Made by a program: the position numbers and the translations under genes. From Deltaproteobacteria bacterium (GTDB taxonomy: Bacteria; Desulfobacterota; Binatia; UBA9968), in the NCBI GenBank assembly GCA_016874755.1, contig VGTH01000012.1:54091-118090 (forward strand): a stretch of DNA of 64,000 bases, read 5' to 3'. This document shows positions 44,875 to 52,676 of the stretch, piece after piece (the first letter of the stretch is position 1; each line of letters starts with the position of its first letter). The notes beneath the pieces were generated by a model that saw only the letters and a program-made list of their open reading frames with translations, searched no databases and was not told the DNA's origin.

Positions 44875-45013
44875 CAAGTTCGCCGCGTGTCAAAAGCGCA
44901 TTGCATGCGGTGCGCCGTTTCCGCTTTCCGCGTTTCCGGTTTCGTAGTTCGCCTCGCCTTTGACACTATTTTCAGTTCTTGCTAACCAAAAATGATCCGC
45001 ACAGGAGTCGCCG

Positions 45014-45898
45014 CTGAACGCCGTTCCGAATCACACGCAAATCCTTGCACAGCCCGGTCTTGGCAATATCGTGATCGCGATGCGCGCAGTCGCCCTGGGC
45101 CAACACGCCCATGGCCGCGCGGGCATCGTGGTTGAGACCGGCGCAGCGGTGACTCACTTGAAGCCCGGCGACCGCGTCGCGCTCTCCCCTGCCGCAGCCT
45201 GTATTAACGCAATCGGCGAGCGCGAATGGACGACCAGCGCACAAAACTGTTGGTGCTTTTCCGCTGACATTTCTTGGGCGCAAGCGGCCGCTGTTAGCTC
45301 AGCGCATGCTACGGCCTGGCGCTTGCTCGTAAGCTTGGCTCGTCTGCAACCAGGCGACATCGTTTTGCTCACAGGCCTTGGCGATGCCGTGGCAGTTGCC
45401 GCCTTGCAAATTGCAATGCAGATGGGCACCCATGTCATCGCTGCGTCCGACAATGCCAATCATCTAACAGCGGCTCAGGCGCTGGGCGCCGCTTACGCCA
45501 TCGACTGGAGCAAGGCCGATCTGCCAAAGGAAGTGCGCGGCGTCACGGCCAAACATGGCGCTGACGTTGCGATAAACTTCGCGGGCGGCGACAGCTGGAG
45601 CCAGACGCTCGCTTGTTTAGCGCGCGGCGGCCGCCTAGCGACGGCAGGCGCACTAAATGGCGCCCAGCCGCAAACCGACCTGCGCCGGATCTTTTGGAAC
45701 CATCTGCAAATCTTTGGCGCCGCTCACGGCAGCCACCGGGACTTCGAGCAGGTTTGGCGCTGGCTGGAATCGACCGGAGTACGACCGCTAATCGACAGAG
45801 TTGTTCCCTTCGACCAGGAAAAAGCTGCGCAGCAGCGCTTTCAAAGTGGCGCGGCCTTCGGTAGTGTCGTTGTGAGCGATGAATCATGCGCGTCATAG
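45014..45898 (+). CDS. MDR-superfamily (quinone oxidoreductase-like) protein with shortened N-terminal domain
   Basis: The C-terminal part is a normal Rossmann domain of the medium-chain dehydrogenase/reductase group: AHATAWRLL, LQPGDIVLLTGLGDAVAVAALQ and QALGAAYAID. The catalytic GroES-like domain is cut down. HLKPGDRVALSP remains, but the GHE-type zinc ligands and about 40 residues are missing. The first ATG, at 45071, would start inside a beta-strand. CTG at 45014 has AGGAG six bases upstream and would add 19 residues, so I use it tentatively. It overlaps rsmD by 13 bases. It may be an inactive remnant or a divergent reductase. Confidence 0.68.
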   Translation: MNAVPNHTQILAQPGLGNIVIAMRAVALGQHAHGRAGIVVETGAAVTHLKPGDRVALSPAAACINAIGEREWTTSAQNCWCFSADISWAQAAAVSSAHATAWRLLVSLARLQPGDIVLLTGLGDAVAVAALQIAMQMGTHVIAASDNANHLTAAQALGAAYAIDWSKADLPKEVRGVTAKHGADVAINFAGGDSWSQTLACLARGGRLATAGALNGAQPQTDLRRIFWNHLQIFGAAHGSHRDFEQVWRWLESTGVRPLIDRVVPFDQEKAAQQRFQSGAAFGSVVVSDESCAS

Positions 45899-46479
45899 CG
45901 GGAAACGCGCGCGGCCAACGCCTGAAAGCACCCAAAGGCAATAGCGTTAGGCCGACGGCCGATCGCGTCAAGGAATCTTTGTTCAATATTCTTGCCCACG
46001 AGTTATCTGGAGCGCGGGTTTTAGATCTGTTCGCTGGGACGGGAAATCTGGCCATCGAAGCTTTAAGCCGCGGCGCCGCCCACGCCGTGTTGGTGGAGTC
46101 GTCCAAAATTACGGTGCAGTGGATGCGCGAGAATATCGAGCGGCTTGGCTTGCAAGAAAAAGCTACCGTCATAAACGCGCCGGCCCAACGCGCATTGAGA
46201 AAACAGGCGGAGTTACGGCGGCAGTTCGATATTATTTTTCTCGACCCGCCCTATGGTGAAGCACTGGTGCCGAAAACCCTCGCGCAAATCGCGCAAGATA
46301 AAATATTGAGCGCCAGCGGCGTGATCGTCGCCGAACATAGCGTGCGCGACAAGGTCGAGGCGAGCTACGCCTCGCTTGCGCGCAGCGACCAGCGGCGCTA
46401 CGGCGACACGGTGCTATCATTTTTTCGCAGCAATCTTGAAACTCTTTCAGAGCGAGGAAACCTTAACCATGGCCAGTGA
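45886..46479 (+). CDS. rsmD: 16S rRNA (guanine-966 N2)-methyltransferase
   Basis: A 197-residue SAM-dependent methyltransferase. MRVIAGNARGQRLKAP is the typical start, RPTADRVKESLFNIL follows, LDLFAGTGNLAIEAL is motif I, and IIFLDPPYG the catalytic DPPY. It modifies G966 of 16S rRNA. It is followed by coaD with an 11-base overlap, the very common rsmD-coaD pair. Confidence 0.95.
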   Translation: MRVIAGNARGQRLKAPKGNSVRPTADRVKESLFNILAHELSGARVLDLFAGTGNLAIEALSRGAAHAVLVESSKITVQWMRENIERLGLQEKATVINAPAQRALRKQAELRRQFDIIFLDPPYGEALVPKTLAQIAQDKILSASGVIVAEHSVRDKVEASYASLARSDQRRYGDTVLSFFRSNLETLSERGNLNHGQ

Positions 46480-46963
46480 CAGCGTCGCGATCTATCCGGG
46501 GTCCTTCGACCCCATTACCAACGGGCACGTCGACTTGGTGCGCCGCACGCTGCGGGTGTTCGATCGAGTTATCGTCGCCATCGCCACCAACCCGGACAAA
46601 GATCGCTCGCTATTTACCGTCGACGAGCGCATTCAAATGATTCATGAAGTTTTTCGCGACGAAAAAGATCGCCTGCAGGCAGACTCGTTCCAGGGCCTGC
46701 TGGTCGACTATGCCGAGCGCAAGAACGTCACGGTGATCATCCGCGGCTTGCGCGCGGTTTCCGATTTCGAGTACGAGTTTCAGATGGCGATGATGAACCA
46801 TCGCTTAAAACCCAAACTGGAGACTTTTTTCATGATGACCGGCGAGTCGGAGTTCTACATCAGCTCACGCCTGGTCAAAGAAGTGGTAAGTCTGGGCGGC
46901 AACGTCACCGGCCTCGTGCCCGACAACGTGCTTAGAAAGCTGCAGAAGAAATTCAGCCGTTAA
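46469..46963 (+). CDS. coaD: Phosphopantetheine adenylyltransferase
   Basis: Fourth step of coenzyme A synthesis, adenylating 4'-phosphopantetheine. The 164-residue protein starts MASDSVAIYPGSFDP, with TNGHVDL carrying the (T/H)xGH motif. A late GESEFYISSRLVKEV is the second signature. ATG at 46469 is preceded by GAGGAAA. The frame is open upstream to 46376 within rsmD, but homologues start here. Confidence 0.96.
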   Translation: MASDSVAIYPGSFDPITNGHVDLVRRTLRVFDRVIVAIATNPDKDRSLFTVDERIQMIHEVFRDEKDRLQADSFQGLLVDYAERKNVTVIIRGLRAVSDFEYEFQMAMMNHRLKPKLETFFMMTGESEFYISSRLVKEVVSLGGNVTGLVPDNVLRKLQKKFSR

Positions 46964-46975
46964 GGATTCCTCCGC

Positions 46976-48172
46976 ATGACTCAACTAGCCGACCGCACCA
47001 AACTGATCAAGCCATCGGTCACCCTGGCGATCGCCGCCAAAGCCGGCAAGCTCCGCTCCGAGGGCGTCGACGTCGTGAATTTTTCTGCCGGCGAACCGGA
47101 CTTCGACACGCCCGAACATATCAAGGCCGCCGCCATCGAAGCGCTGCGCAAAGGGCTGACCAAATACACCGATGTCAAAGGCATCGAGCCGCTGCGCCAG
47201 GCAGTCGTCGATAAATACAAAAACGAGTACAGCCTGGAGTATCGCAAAGACGACGTGCTGGTCAGCGTCGGCGCCAAACATTCGCTCTACAATTTGTTGC
47301 AAGCCACGGTGAACCCGGGCGACGAAGTGTTGATTCCGGCTCCCTATTGGGTGAGCTACGCCGACATGGCGCTCCTCGCCGGCGGCGTGCCCAAGTTGAT
47401 CCCCACCGATGAGTCGACCGGCTTTCGCATCAAGGCCGCGCAGTTGGCGGCGGCGTTGACACCCAAGACACGCGTGTTCTTCTTGAATAGCCCGTGCAAC
47501 CCCACCGGCGCGACCTACAATCGCGAAGAGCTAGTTGCTATTGCTGCGGTGCTACAAAAACACGACTGTCTGATTTTCGCCGACGACATCTACGAAAAAA
47601 TCGTTTACGGCGATTTCCAGGGGCACAACATCGTCGCGCTCAATCCGGCTTTGCGCGAGCGCACGATTATTATCAATGGCGTATCGAAGACCTATGCGAT
47701 GACCGGTTGGCGTATCGGCTATGCCATCGGTCCGAATGACGTCATTGCCGCAGCCGGCAAAATCCAAAGCCAGAGCACCTCGAATCCCACGTCCATCGCC
47801 CAATATGCCGCATTAGAAGCAATCCGTGGCGCGCAGGACGTGGTCACCCGCATGGTCGAGCAGTTTCACAAGCGGCGCGACGCGATCGTCGCCAAGCTCA
47901 ACGGCATCGAAGGCATTACCTGCTTAAAACCCGAAGGCGCATTTTATGTGTTCCCGAACATCAGCGGCCTGCTCGGAAAAACTGCCAACGGCAAGAAACT
48001 CTCAACCCCCTGCGACGTAGCCGACTACTTTCTAGAGGAAGCCAAAGTCGCCGGCGTGCCGGGCGAAGATTTCGGCTCGCAGCAGCACATTCGTTTTTCC
48101 TACGCGACTTCGCTTGAAGACATTGAAAAAGGCTGCAACCGCATCGCGGCAGCGGTGGCAAAACTGAGCTGA
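46976..48172 (+). CDS. aspC: Aspartate/prephenate-type aminotransferase (class I, subgroup I-gamma)
   Basis: A 398-residue PLP enzyme. NFSAGEPDFDTP and LTKYTDVKGI are typical of the Thermus/Rhizobium-like aspartate aminotransferases. NSPCNPTGA is present, DDIYEK carries the pyridine-binding Asp, and the PLP lysine is in NGVSKTYAMTGWRIGY. Such enzymes may also transaminate prephenate. It lies 12 bp after coaD. The stop is almost back-to-back with the convergent Nudix gene. Confidence 0.92.
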   Translation: MTQLADRTKLIKPSVTLAIAAKAGKLRSEGVDVVNFSAGEPDFDTPEHIKAAAIEALRKGLTKYTDVKGIEPLRQAVVDKYKNEYSLEYRKDDVLVSVGAKHSLYNLLQATVNPGDEVLIPAPYWVSYADMALLAGGVPKLIPTDESTGFRIKAAQLAAALTPKTRVFFLNSPCNPTGATYNREELVAIAAVLQKHDCLIFADDIYEKIVYGDFQGHNIVALNPALRERTIIINGVSKTYAMTGWRIGYAIGPNDVIAAAGKIQSQSTSNPTSIAQYAALEAIRGAQDVVTRMVEQFHKRRDAIVAKLNGIEGITCLKPEGAFYVFPNISGLLGKTANGKKLSTPCDVADYFLEEAKVAGVPGEDFGSQQHIRFSYATSLEDIEKGCNRIAAAVAKLS

Positions 48173-48176
48173 GATC

Positions 48177-48599
48177 TCAAGGCCGCGGCCGCTGGCCGGT
48201 CTTTTTGTATTCGAAATACTCGCGCAGGATGCGCGGGTGATCGAAGACAATCGGACTCGGCAAATTATTTTCATTGAACACCCGCGCCACTTTGGCGTCG
48301 TCGGCGCCGCGCGGCGTGCCACTCGCCGTCGCAATGTAAACCGTGGCCAGCGTGTGATGACGCACATCGCGCTGCGGATCGGAGTAGGTGTAAAACTGCT
48401 CGACGAGGGTGACAGCCAACGATGTTTCCTCTTTGGCTTCGCGCACGGCCGCGGTCTCAAGGCTTTCGCCGTAGTCGACAAACCCTCCCGGCAGCGCCCA
48501 ACCGTGCGGGATGTTTTTGCGCTCGATGAGCACGATTCCCTCGTGCAACTCGATGATAATGTCGACAGTGGGCAACGGATTGCGGAAATTTTCGGCCAT
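48177..48599 (-). CDS. Nudix hydrolase
   Basis: A 140-residue protein with the Nudix box [20 protein letters not shown], which fits Gx5Ex7REUxEE with Thr instead of the following Gly. [20 protein letters not shown] is the usual first strand pair. It hydrolyses a nucleoside diphosphate linked to X; ADP-ribose is a common substrate in this subgroup, but that is inference. AGGAGA lies 8 bases before the ATG at 48599, and the longer frame to 48698 runs across the tRNA gene and is rejected. Confidence 0.9.
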   Translation of the reverse strand: MAENFRNPLPTVDIIIELHEGIVLIERKNIPHGWALPGGFVDYGESLETAAVREAKEETSLAVTLVEQFYTYSDPQRDVRHHTLATVYIATASGTPRGADDAKVARVFNENNLPSPIVFDHPRILREYFEYKKTGQRPRP

Positions 48600-48615
48600 T
48601 CTCTCTTCTCCTAAC

Positions 48616-48644
48616 TTGACTCTCGGTGCGACGCAGGCTACATC
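48616..48644 (+). promoter_or_regulatory. Possible promoter of the initiator tRNA gene
   Basis: TTGACT (48616-48621), 17-base spacer, TACATC (48639-48644). This would start transcription about 18-20 bases before the tRNA. Confidence 0.4.
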
Positions 48645-48668
48645 TATCGTTCTAACATTCTTTTGTGT

Positions 48669-48745
48669 CGCGGGGTGGAGCAGTCTGGTAGCTCGCAAGG
48701 CTCATAACCTTGAGGTCCCGGGTTCAAATCCCGGCCCCGCAACCA
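48669..48745 (+). tRNA. Initiator tRNA-fMet (CAU)
   Basis: A 77-base cloverleaf with CCA encoded. Acceptor CGCGGGG / CCCCGCA leaves C1 and A72 unpaired, the initiator hallmark. The D stem GAGC/GCTC has A11:U24, the anticodon loop is CTCATAA, and the T loop TTCAAAT. The anticodon stem is CAAGG/CCTTG, so positions 29-31 and 39-41 are AGG/CCU instead of the usual three G-C pairs. The first of the three, 29:41, is A-U. Confidence 0.97.
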
Positions 48746-48754
48746 GTTATTTTC

Positions 48755-48787
48755 GGGGATACCGTTGGCCGGTATCCCCTTTTTTTT
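48755..48787 (+). terminator. Rho-independent terminator after tRNA-fMet
   Basis: GGGGATACC (48755-48763) and GGTATCCCC (48771-48779) form a perfect 9-bp stem with a 7-base loop, followed by eight T. Confidence 0.95.
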
Positions 48788-48837
48788 GCGCGATCGTTGC
48801 CGCTAGCAAATGCCGCCCGTTGACGTCTAATGCTACC

Positions 48838-49587
48838 ATGAGCTTGGTTCTCGGCAACTATTTCGCTAAGCTAGTCGGCGTGAAGAGGCGAAACGGCTGG
48901 AATATTTTGGCGGCGGCTGTGCTCGGCATGATATTTTTGCCGATGTTGGCCAGCGCCGCGCGTTACACGCCCAAGCAGCTCGATGCCTTTGCCACGCGGG
49001 TTGGCAAAACCTTTTGGGCCGTACCGCTGGACAATCGACTGCCGACTTTTTATGCCAGACCGGCGGCCAACGCGCCTGCATTTCAGCCCAAAGCGAACGA
49101 GGCGTTTGATATTACCGAACTCGTCGGCCGCGCCACTGACAACCCATTCTACAAGGTCCACTTCGAATCCGGTAAAGACGGCTACATTCGACCCGAAGCA
49201 TTTCACGAACATCTCAACGCGACCATCGTCACTCAAGATCCGCTTGCCAATGAGCGGCTCAAGGGAGAGCAGGCTGAGGCCGAAGAAAGCCAGCGGGTCG
49301 AATGGATCAAGTCGCAACCCTGGTCGGCGGCCATGAAAGAGGCCGCGCTCAAGCGCCAACCGATCGCCGGGCTAAACACCTTCGAGGTGCGAAAGATCAT
49401 GGGGGAGCCGGTGCGGGTAACCCGCACGCGCAGCGCCACCAACACAGGTGCAGCCAAGCCAAACAGAAACCAGGTAAGCAACAGCAACCAACGTGAAGAG
49501 CAATGGCTCTATGCCGATGGATCGATCTTGGTATTCAACGGCGGATTGCTGTCACGGATCGATGCGGCGCCACCGGCGCAAAAATAA
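48838..49587 (+). CDS. Secreted protein with C-terminal BamE/SmpA-like pattern
   Basis: I do not recognise a named family for the whole 249-residue protein. A hydrophobic segment (about 22-41, ending ASA) looks like a signal peptide; GTG at 48880 is an alternative start. The middle (about 65-125) resembles an SH3-like unit (FYKVHFESGKDGYI). The last part, TFEVRKIMGEPVRV, then EQWLYADGSILVFNGGLLSRI, has the rhythm of BamE/OmlA-like small lipoprotein domains, but no lipobox cysteine is seen. It lies 23 bp before the DUF4124 gene. Confidence 0.7.
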   Translation: MSLVLGNYFAKLVGVKRRNGWNILAAAVLGMIFLPMLASAARYTPKQLDAFATRVGKTFWAVPLDNRLPTFYARPAANAPAFQPKANEAFDITELVGRATDNPFYKVHFESGKDGYIRPEAFHEHLNATIVTQDPLANERLKGEQAEAEESQRVEWIKSQPWSAAMKEAALKRQPIAGLNTFEVRKIMGEPVRVTRTRSATNTGAAKPNRNQVSNSNQREEQWLYADGSILVFNGGLLSRIDAAPPAQK

Positions 49588-49609
49588 TCAATCACAATCG
49601 AGGCGCACC

Positions 49610-50086
49610 ATGATCAAACTAACACTGATTGCCCTGTGCTTGTTTGCTTCGGCTGTGGCCGCCGCAAGTGCCGATCTCTACCAATGGACCGATGCGCAGG
49701 GTGTCGTCCATTTTAGCGACAACCCTCAGGCGGTACCGAAAGAAATGCGCGGCAGCGCTCAAGTGAAAGTGCGCAAGGACTTTTTCACGATCACGTTAAA
49801 GGCGGCGCCGGCGCCGGCCACACAGGCCGAATCTTCAACGACCAGCGCTAGCAATCCCCACGCGTCGGCCAACGTGCACCCCGCTCCAGAGACTCCGCTA
49901 CAAGTGATTTACGCGCCGCAGGAAAGCACCGTCGTGGTCATTAACAACGGCGGACACCGCGCCAAGCATCATCACTATCAACCTTGCCATGGCTGCGCGC
50001 CGGCGTTTCGTGCCGATTTCAACGATCGCCGCTACGTGCATCCCAGTGTCTTCAGTGGCGGTGCGCGTCAATACATTCGGCCGTAG
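49610..50086 (+). CDS. Secreted DUF4124 protein
   Basis: A 158-residue exported protein: signal peptide MIKLTLIALCLFASAVAAASA, then DLYQWTDAQGVVHFSDNP, the DUF4124 signature. The middle is Ala/Ser/Thr-rich and probably disordered. The last third is rich in His and aromatic residues (AKHHHYQPCHGC, two cysteines). GAGG precedes the ATG. It is probably cotranscribed with the secreted gene before it. Function unknown; the His/Cys tail could bind metal. Confidence 0.83.
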   Translation: MIKLTLIALCLFASAVAAASADLYQWTDAQGVVHFSDNPQAVPKEMRGSAQVKVRKDFFTITLKAAPAPATQAESSTTSASNPHASANVHPAPETPLQVIYAPQESTVVVINNGGHRAKHHHYQPCHGCAPAFRADFNDRRYVHPSVFSGGARQYIRP

Positions 50087-50596
50087 CTAGCCAACGCGCA
50101 ATTTCTTCAGTTTGTCCTGACGATTTCTTTCCGCCTTGGAAAGTTGCCGCGGGTTGCCTTTTTTAGCCCTTGCCTGCTTGTCATCGCCATCGTTGCCAGA
50201 ATCTTCAAGTGTGTGCTCGACGCTGCGAAGAATTCGATTGAATTCGTCGGCATAGATTGCAACCGCGCCGAAACGCTCCACGGCGCTGCGAATCTCGCGG
50301 TCCGAGGTCACCACCACGCAGCCGCTGCCTTTTTCTTTGGCGAGGCGCACGACGACCGCGTCAGCTTTTTCGCCGTAGCGTGAATAGACGATGCGCAGGC
50401 CTTCGCGTTTTTCTTCGGTTTCTTTTCCAGAGCCAGTTTGCCAGCCATCGAAAACGATCGTAATCGCGAAGTTTTTGAGTCTCTGATAGGCCGCAACCTG
50501 TTGAATCAACCAATTGCGCTTGTGTTCAAGCGCGCCTTGCATGCCGCGCTCGGCGCCGATCGCGTTGTAGCCGTCAACGATGACATCCATGCCCAT
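50087..50596 (-). CDS. NYN-domain ribonuclease-like protein (YacP family)
   Basis: A 169-residue PIN-like NYN protein. MDVIVDGYNAIG supplies the first catalytic Asp and the conserved Asn. ITIVFDGWQ, EKADAVVVRLA and VVVTSDREI supply further acids. YacP/Rae1-type members cleave mRNA on the ribosome. The C-terminal tail (about 130-169) is charged and probably disordered. The start may be at 50596 or at the ATG two codons later. It is divergent from dapL across a short AT-rich gap. Confidence 0.87.
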   Translation of the reverse strand: MGMDVIVDGYNAIGAERGMQGALEHKRNWLIQQVAAYQRLKNFAITIVFDGWQTGSGKETEEKREGLRIVYSRYGEKADAVVVRLAKEKGSGCVVVTSDREIRSAVERFGAVAIYADEFNRILRSVEHTLEDSGNDGDDKQARAKKGNPRQLSKAERNRQDKLKKLRVG

Positions 50597-50711
50597 AAGC
50601 TTAATAATTGGTTCGAGATTATCAACAAAATTTACAGTTTTTTCGCAAGGTTGTTAAAAGCACAAAAAACATGTAAATACAGAGCGACTTTTCAACGGAA
50701 GGTGAAGCAAA
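50597..50711. promoter_or_regulatory. AT-rich divergent intergenic region before dapL
   Basis: 115 bases, clearly more AT-rich than the surroundings. It contains TTATCAACA (50619-50627) and several A/T runs. It probably holds divergent promoters for the NYN and dapL genes, but no single promoter is clear. Confidence 0.4.
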
Positions 50712-51884
50712 TTGCCGCTCAGCATAAAAAAAGCTAGACGAATCAACGACTTACCCCCCTACCTTTTCGCTGAGATCGATCGCAAAAAACGTCAGGCCAT
50801 CGCCAAGGGGGTCGATATCATCGACCTGGGTATCGGCGACCCGGACATTCCCACCCCGACGCCTGTCGTCGAGAAGCTTGTCGAATGCGCCACCAAACCC
50901 GCTAATCATCGCTATCCGAACAGCTCGGGCATGGGTGAGTTTCGCGAGGCGGTGGCGAGCTGGTATCAACGCCGCTTTAACGTCAAGCTCGATCCCGCAA
51001 AGGAAGTCTGCTCGCTGATCGGCTCGAAAGAAGGCATTGGCAATATGGCGGTGGCTTTCGTCGACCCTGGCGACGTGGTCCTGGTGTCGAGCCCCTGCTA
51101 TCCGGTCTATCACATCGGCACAGCGTTCAACGGCGGCAAGAACTATTTTTTGCCGCTGCGCAAGGAAAACAAATTCTTGCCCGACCTGGATTCGATTCCG
51201 GCCGATGTGGCCAAACAGGCGAAACTACTTTGGATCAACTATCCGAACAACCCCACCGCAGCCGTAGCAGACAAAGACTTCTATAAGAAGGTCATCGACT
51301 TCGCGAACAAATACAACGTCATTGTCTGCCACGACGCCGCCTACACCGAGATGGGCTACGACGGCTATCGGCCCATGAGTTTTCTCGAACTGGATGGAGC
51401 TAAAGAAGTCGGCATCGAGTTTCATTCGCTGTCAAAGACCTTCAACATGACCGGTTGGCGCATCGGCATGGCGGTGGGCAATCCCGACATTGTCGGCGGC
51501 CTGGCCCAGGCGAAATCGAATTTGGACTCGGGCATTTTTCAATCGGTCCAGGAAGCCGGCATCGAAGCGCTGCGCCTCGGCGATGCCATTGTCGACCCGT
51601 CGCGCAGGATCTATCAGGAGCGGCGCGATATATTGGTCGACGGACTGCGCGCCGTCGGTCTGCAATGCGAAAAGCCCAAGGCGACATTTTACGTTTGGGT
51701 CGAGTGCCCTAGAGGACTCTCGTCCGCAGATTTCACAACCAAGCTTTTAGAAGACGCTGGCGTCGTAACAACACCGGGCAATGGCTTCGGCGAAGCCGGC
51801 GAAGGGTTTGTAAGGTTCACCGTTTGCGTCGACAAAGAAAGGTTGAAGGAGGTCGCGGAAAGAATCCGGCGCGTGAAACTCTAA
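50712..51884 (+). CDS. dapL: LL-diaminopimelate aminotransferase (DapL-like)
   Basis: A 390-residue class I aminotransferase. INDLPPYLFAEID and IDLGIGDPDIPTP are characteristic of the DapL branch, which makes LL-diaminopimelate in one step for lysine and murein. YPNNPTAAV, CHDAAYTE and the PLP-lysine segment HSLSKTFNMTGWRIG are seen. The start is TTG at 50712 with GGAAGGTGAA upstream. The alternative reading is a related alanine/valine aminotransferase. folK follows 26 bp later. Confidence 0.87.
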   Translation: MPLSIKKARRINDLPPYLFAEIDRKKRQAIAKGVDIIDLGIGDPDIPTPTPVVEKLVECATKPANHRYPNSSGMGEFREAVASWYQRRFNVKLDPAKEVCSLIGSKEGIGNMAVAFVDPGDVVLVSSPCYPVYHIGTAFNGGKNYFLPLRKENKFLPDLDSIPADVAKQAKLLWINYPNNPTAAVADKDFYKKVIDFANKYNVIVCHDAAYTEMGYDGYRPMSFLELDGAKEVGIEFHSLSKTFNMTGWRIGMAVGNPDIVGGLAQAKSNLDSGIFQSVQEAGIEALRLGDAIVDPSRRIYQERRDILVDGLRAVGLQCEKPKATFYVWVECPRGLSSADFTTKLLEDAGVVTTPGNGFGEAGEGFVRFTVCVDKERLKEVAERIRRVKL

Positions 51885-51910
51885 GGAATCTTTCTCACGA
51901 AACAGGCTCC

Positions 51911-52414
51911 GTGGCCAACGCCGTAGCCCATCAAGTATACGTCGGTATCGGCTCCAACATTGGGGACCGGAAAGAAAATTTTCTGGAAGCCTTGACCCGG
52001 CTCGCCAAGCTGCCCGACACCAAGATTCTCAAAGAGTCCTCGCTCTATGAGAGCGAGCCGCTCGGGGAGTCGAAGGACTGGTACGTCAACGGCGCCATCG
52101 AGATCGAGACCAAATTCAAGCCCGACATGCTGCTCAAAAAATTCCAGAACATTGAGCGGACGATGGGCCGCAAAAAGGTCAAAAAACGCTGGGGCGCACG
52201 CATCATCGATCTCGACATTCTGTTGTTCGATGCCTTGGTCGTGAAGAAAAAAACTCTGCGCATCCCCCACCCGGAAATCGTCAACCGCAAATTTGTCCTG
52301 GTGCCGTTGAGTGAAATTGCGCCGCAGTTGATCCATCCCGAGCTCGGCGTGACGATTTCAGAATTGTTGATCCACGCCAAGGACACCAAAAAGATTCACC
52401 TCTTCCACTCTTGA
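51911..52414 (+). CDS. folK: 2-amino-4-hydroxy-6-hydroxymethyldihydropteridine pyrophosphokinase
   Basis: Folate synthesis: moves pyrophosphate from ATP to hydroxymethyl-dihydropterin. The 167-residue protein has VYVGIGSNIGDRKENF, SLYESEP, WGARIIDLDILLFD and IPHPEI, all standard. The start is GTG at 51911, just after dapL, with no strong ribosome-binding site; the frame is open from 51824 inside dapL. folB and folP are not in the window. Confidence 0.93.
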   Translation: MANAVAHQVYVGIGSNIGDRKENFLEALTRLAKLPDTKILKESSLYESEPLGESKDWYVNGAIEIETKFKPDMLLKKFQNIERTMGRKKVKKRWGARIIDLDILLFDALVVKKKTLRIPHPEIVNRKFVLVPLSEIAPQLIHPELGVTISELLIHAKDTKKIHLFHS

Positions 52415-52442
52415 ATTAAAGCACAGCGCACAGGGAAGGTCG

Positions 52443-52676
52443 TTGCTACTTCGACTGATCGTACTAGTTCTGGTCTGCTACGTTTTGATGTGCGTCATCA
52501 GGGCGTATTTCAACAATCGCCGCGCGGGCCGGAGGCCAGCTTCGGTGTCGGCCGAAGGCGAAGACATGGTACAGGACCCGCAGTGCTTGAGCTACCTGCC
52601 CAAGAGCGATGCGATCTCACAAGCGGGAAAATACTTTTGCAGCAAAGATTGCGCGAACCTCTACCTAACACGCTAG
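52443..52676 (+). CDS. Small membrane-anchored protein with a TRASH/YHS-like cysteine motif
   Basis: 77 residues: one hydrophobic N-terminal segment (about 3-22), a short basic linker, then DPQCLSYLP and YFCSKDCANLY. The C-(x)n-YFCS..C pattern resembles YHS/TRASH-like or PP0621-type metal-binding modules. The start is TTG at 52443 with GGGAAGG before it. It overlaps the convergent mpl gene by 12 bases. Function unknown; metal binding at the inner membrane is inferred. Confidence 0.7.
   Translation: MLLRLIVLVLVCYVLMCVIRAYFNNRRAGRRPASVSAEGEDMVQDPQCLSYLPKSDAISQAGKYFCSKDCANLYLTR

Noticed and set aside
44992..45070. ATG at 44992 as start of the MDR-type gene
   Set aside because: It is in a different frame. 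Using it would require a frameshift, and the resulting residues do not resemble the family.
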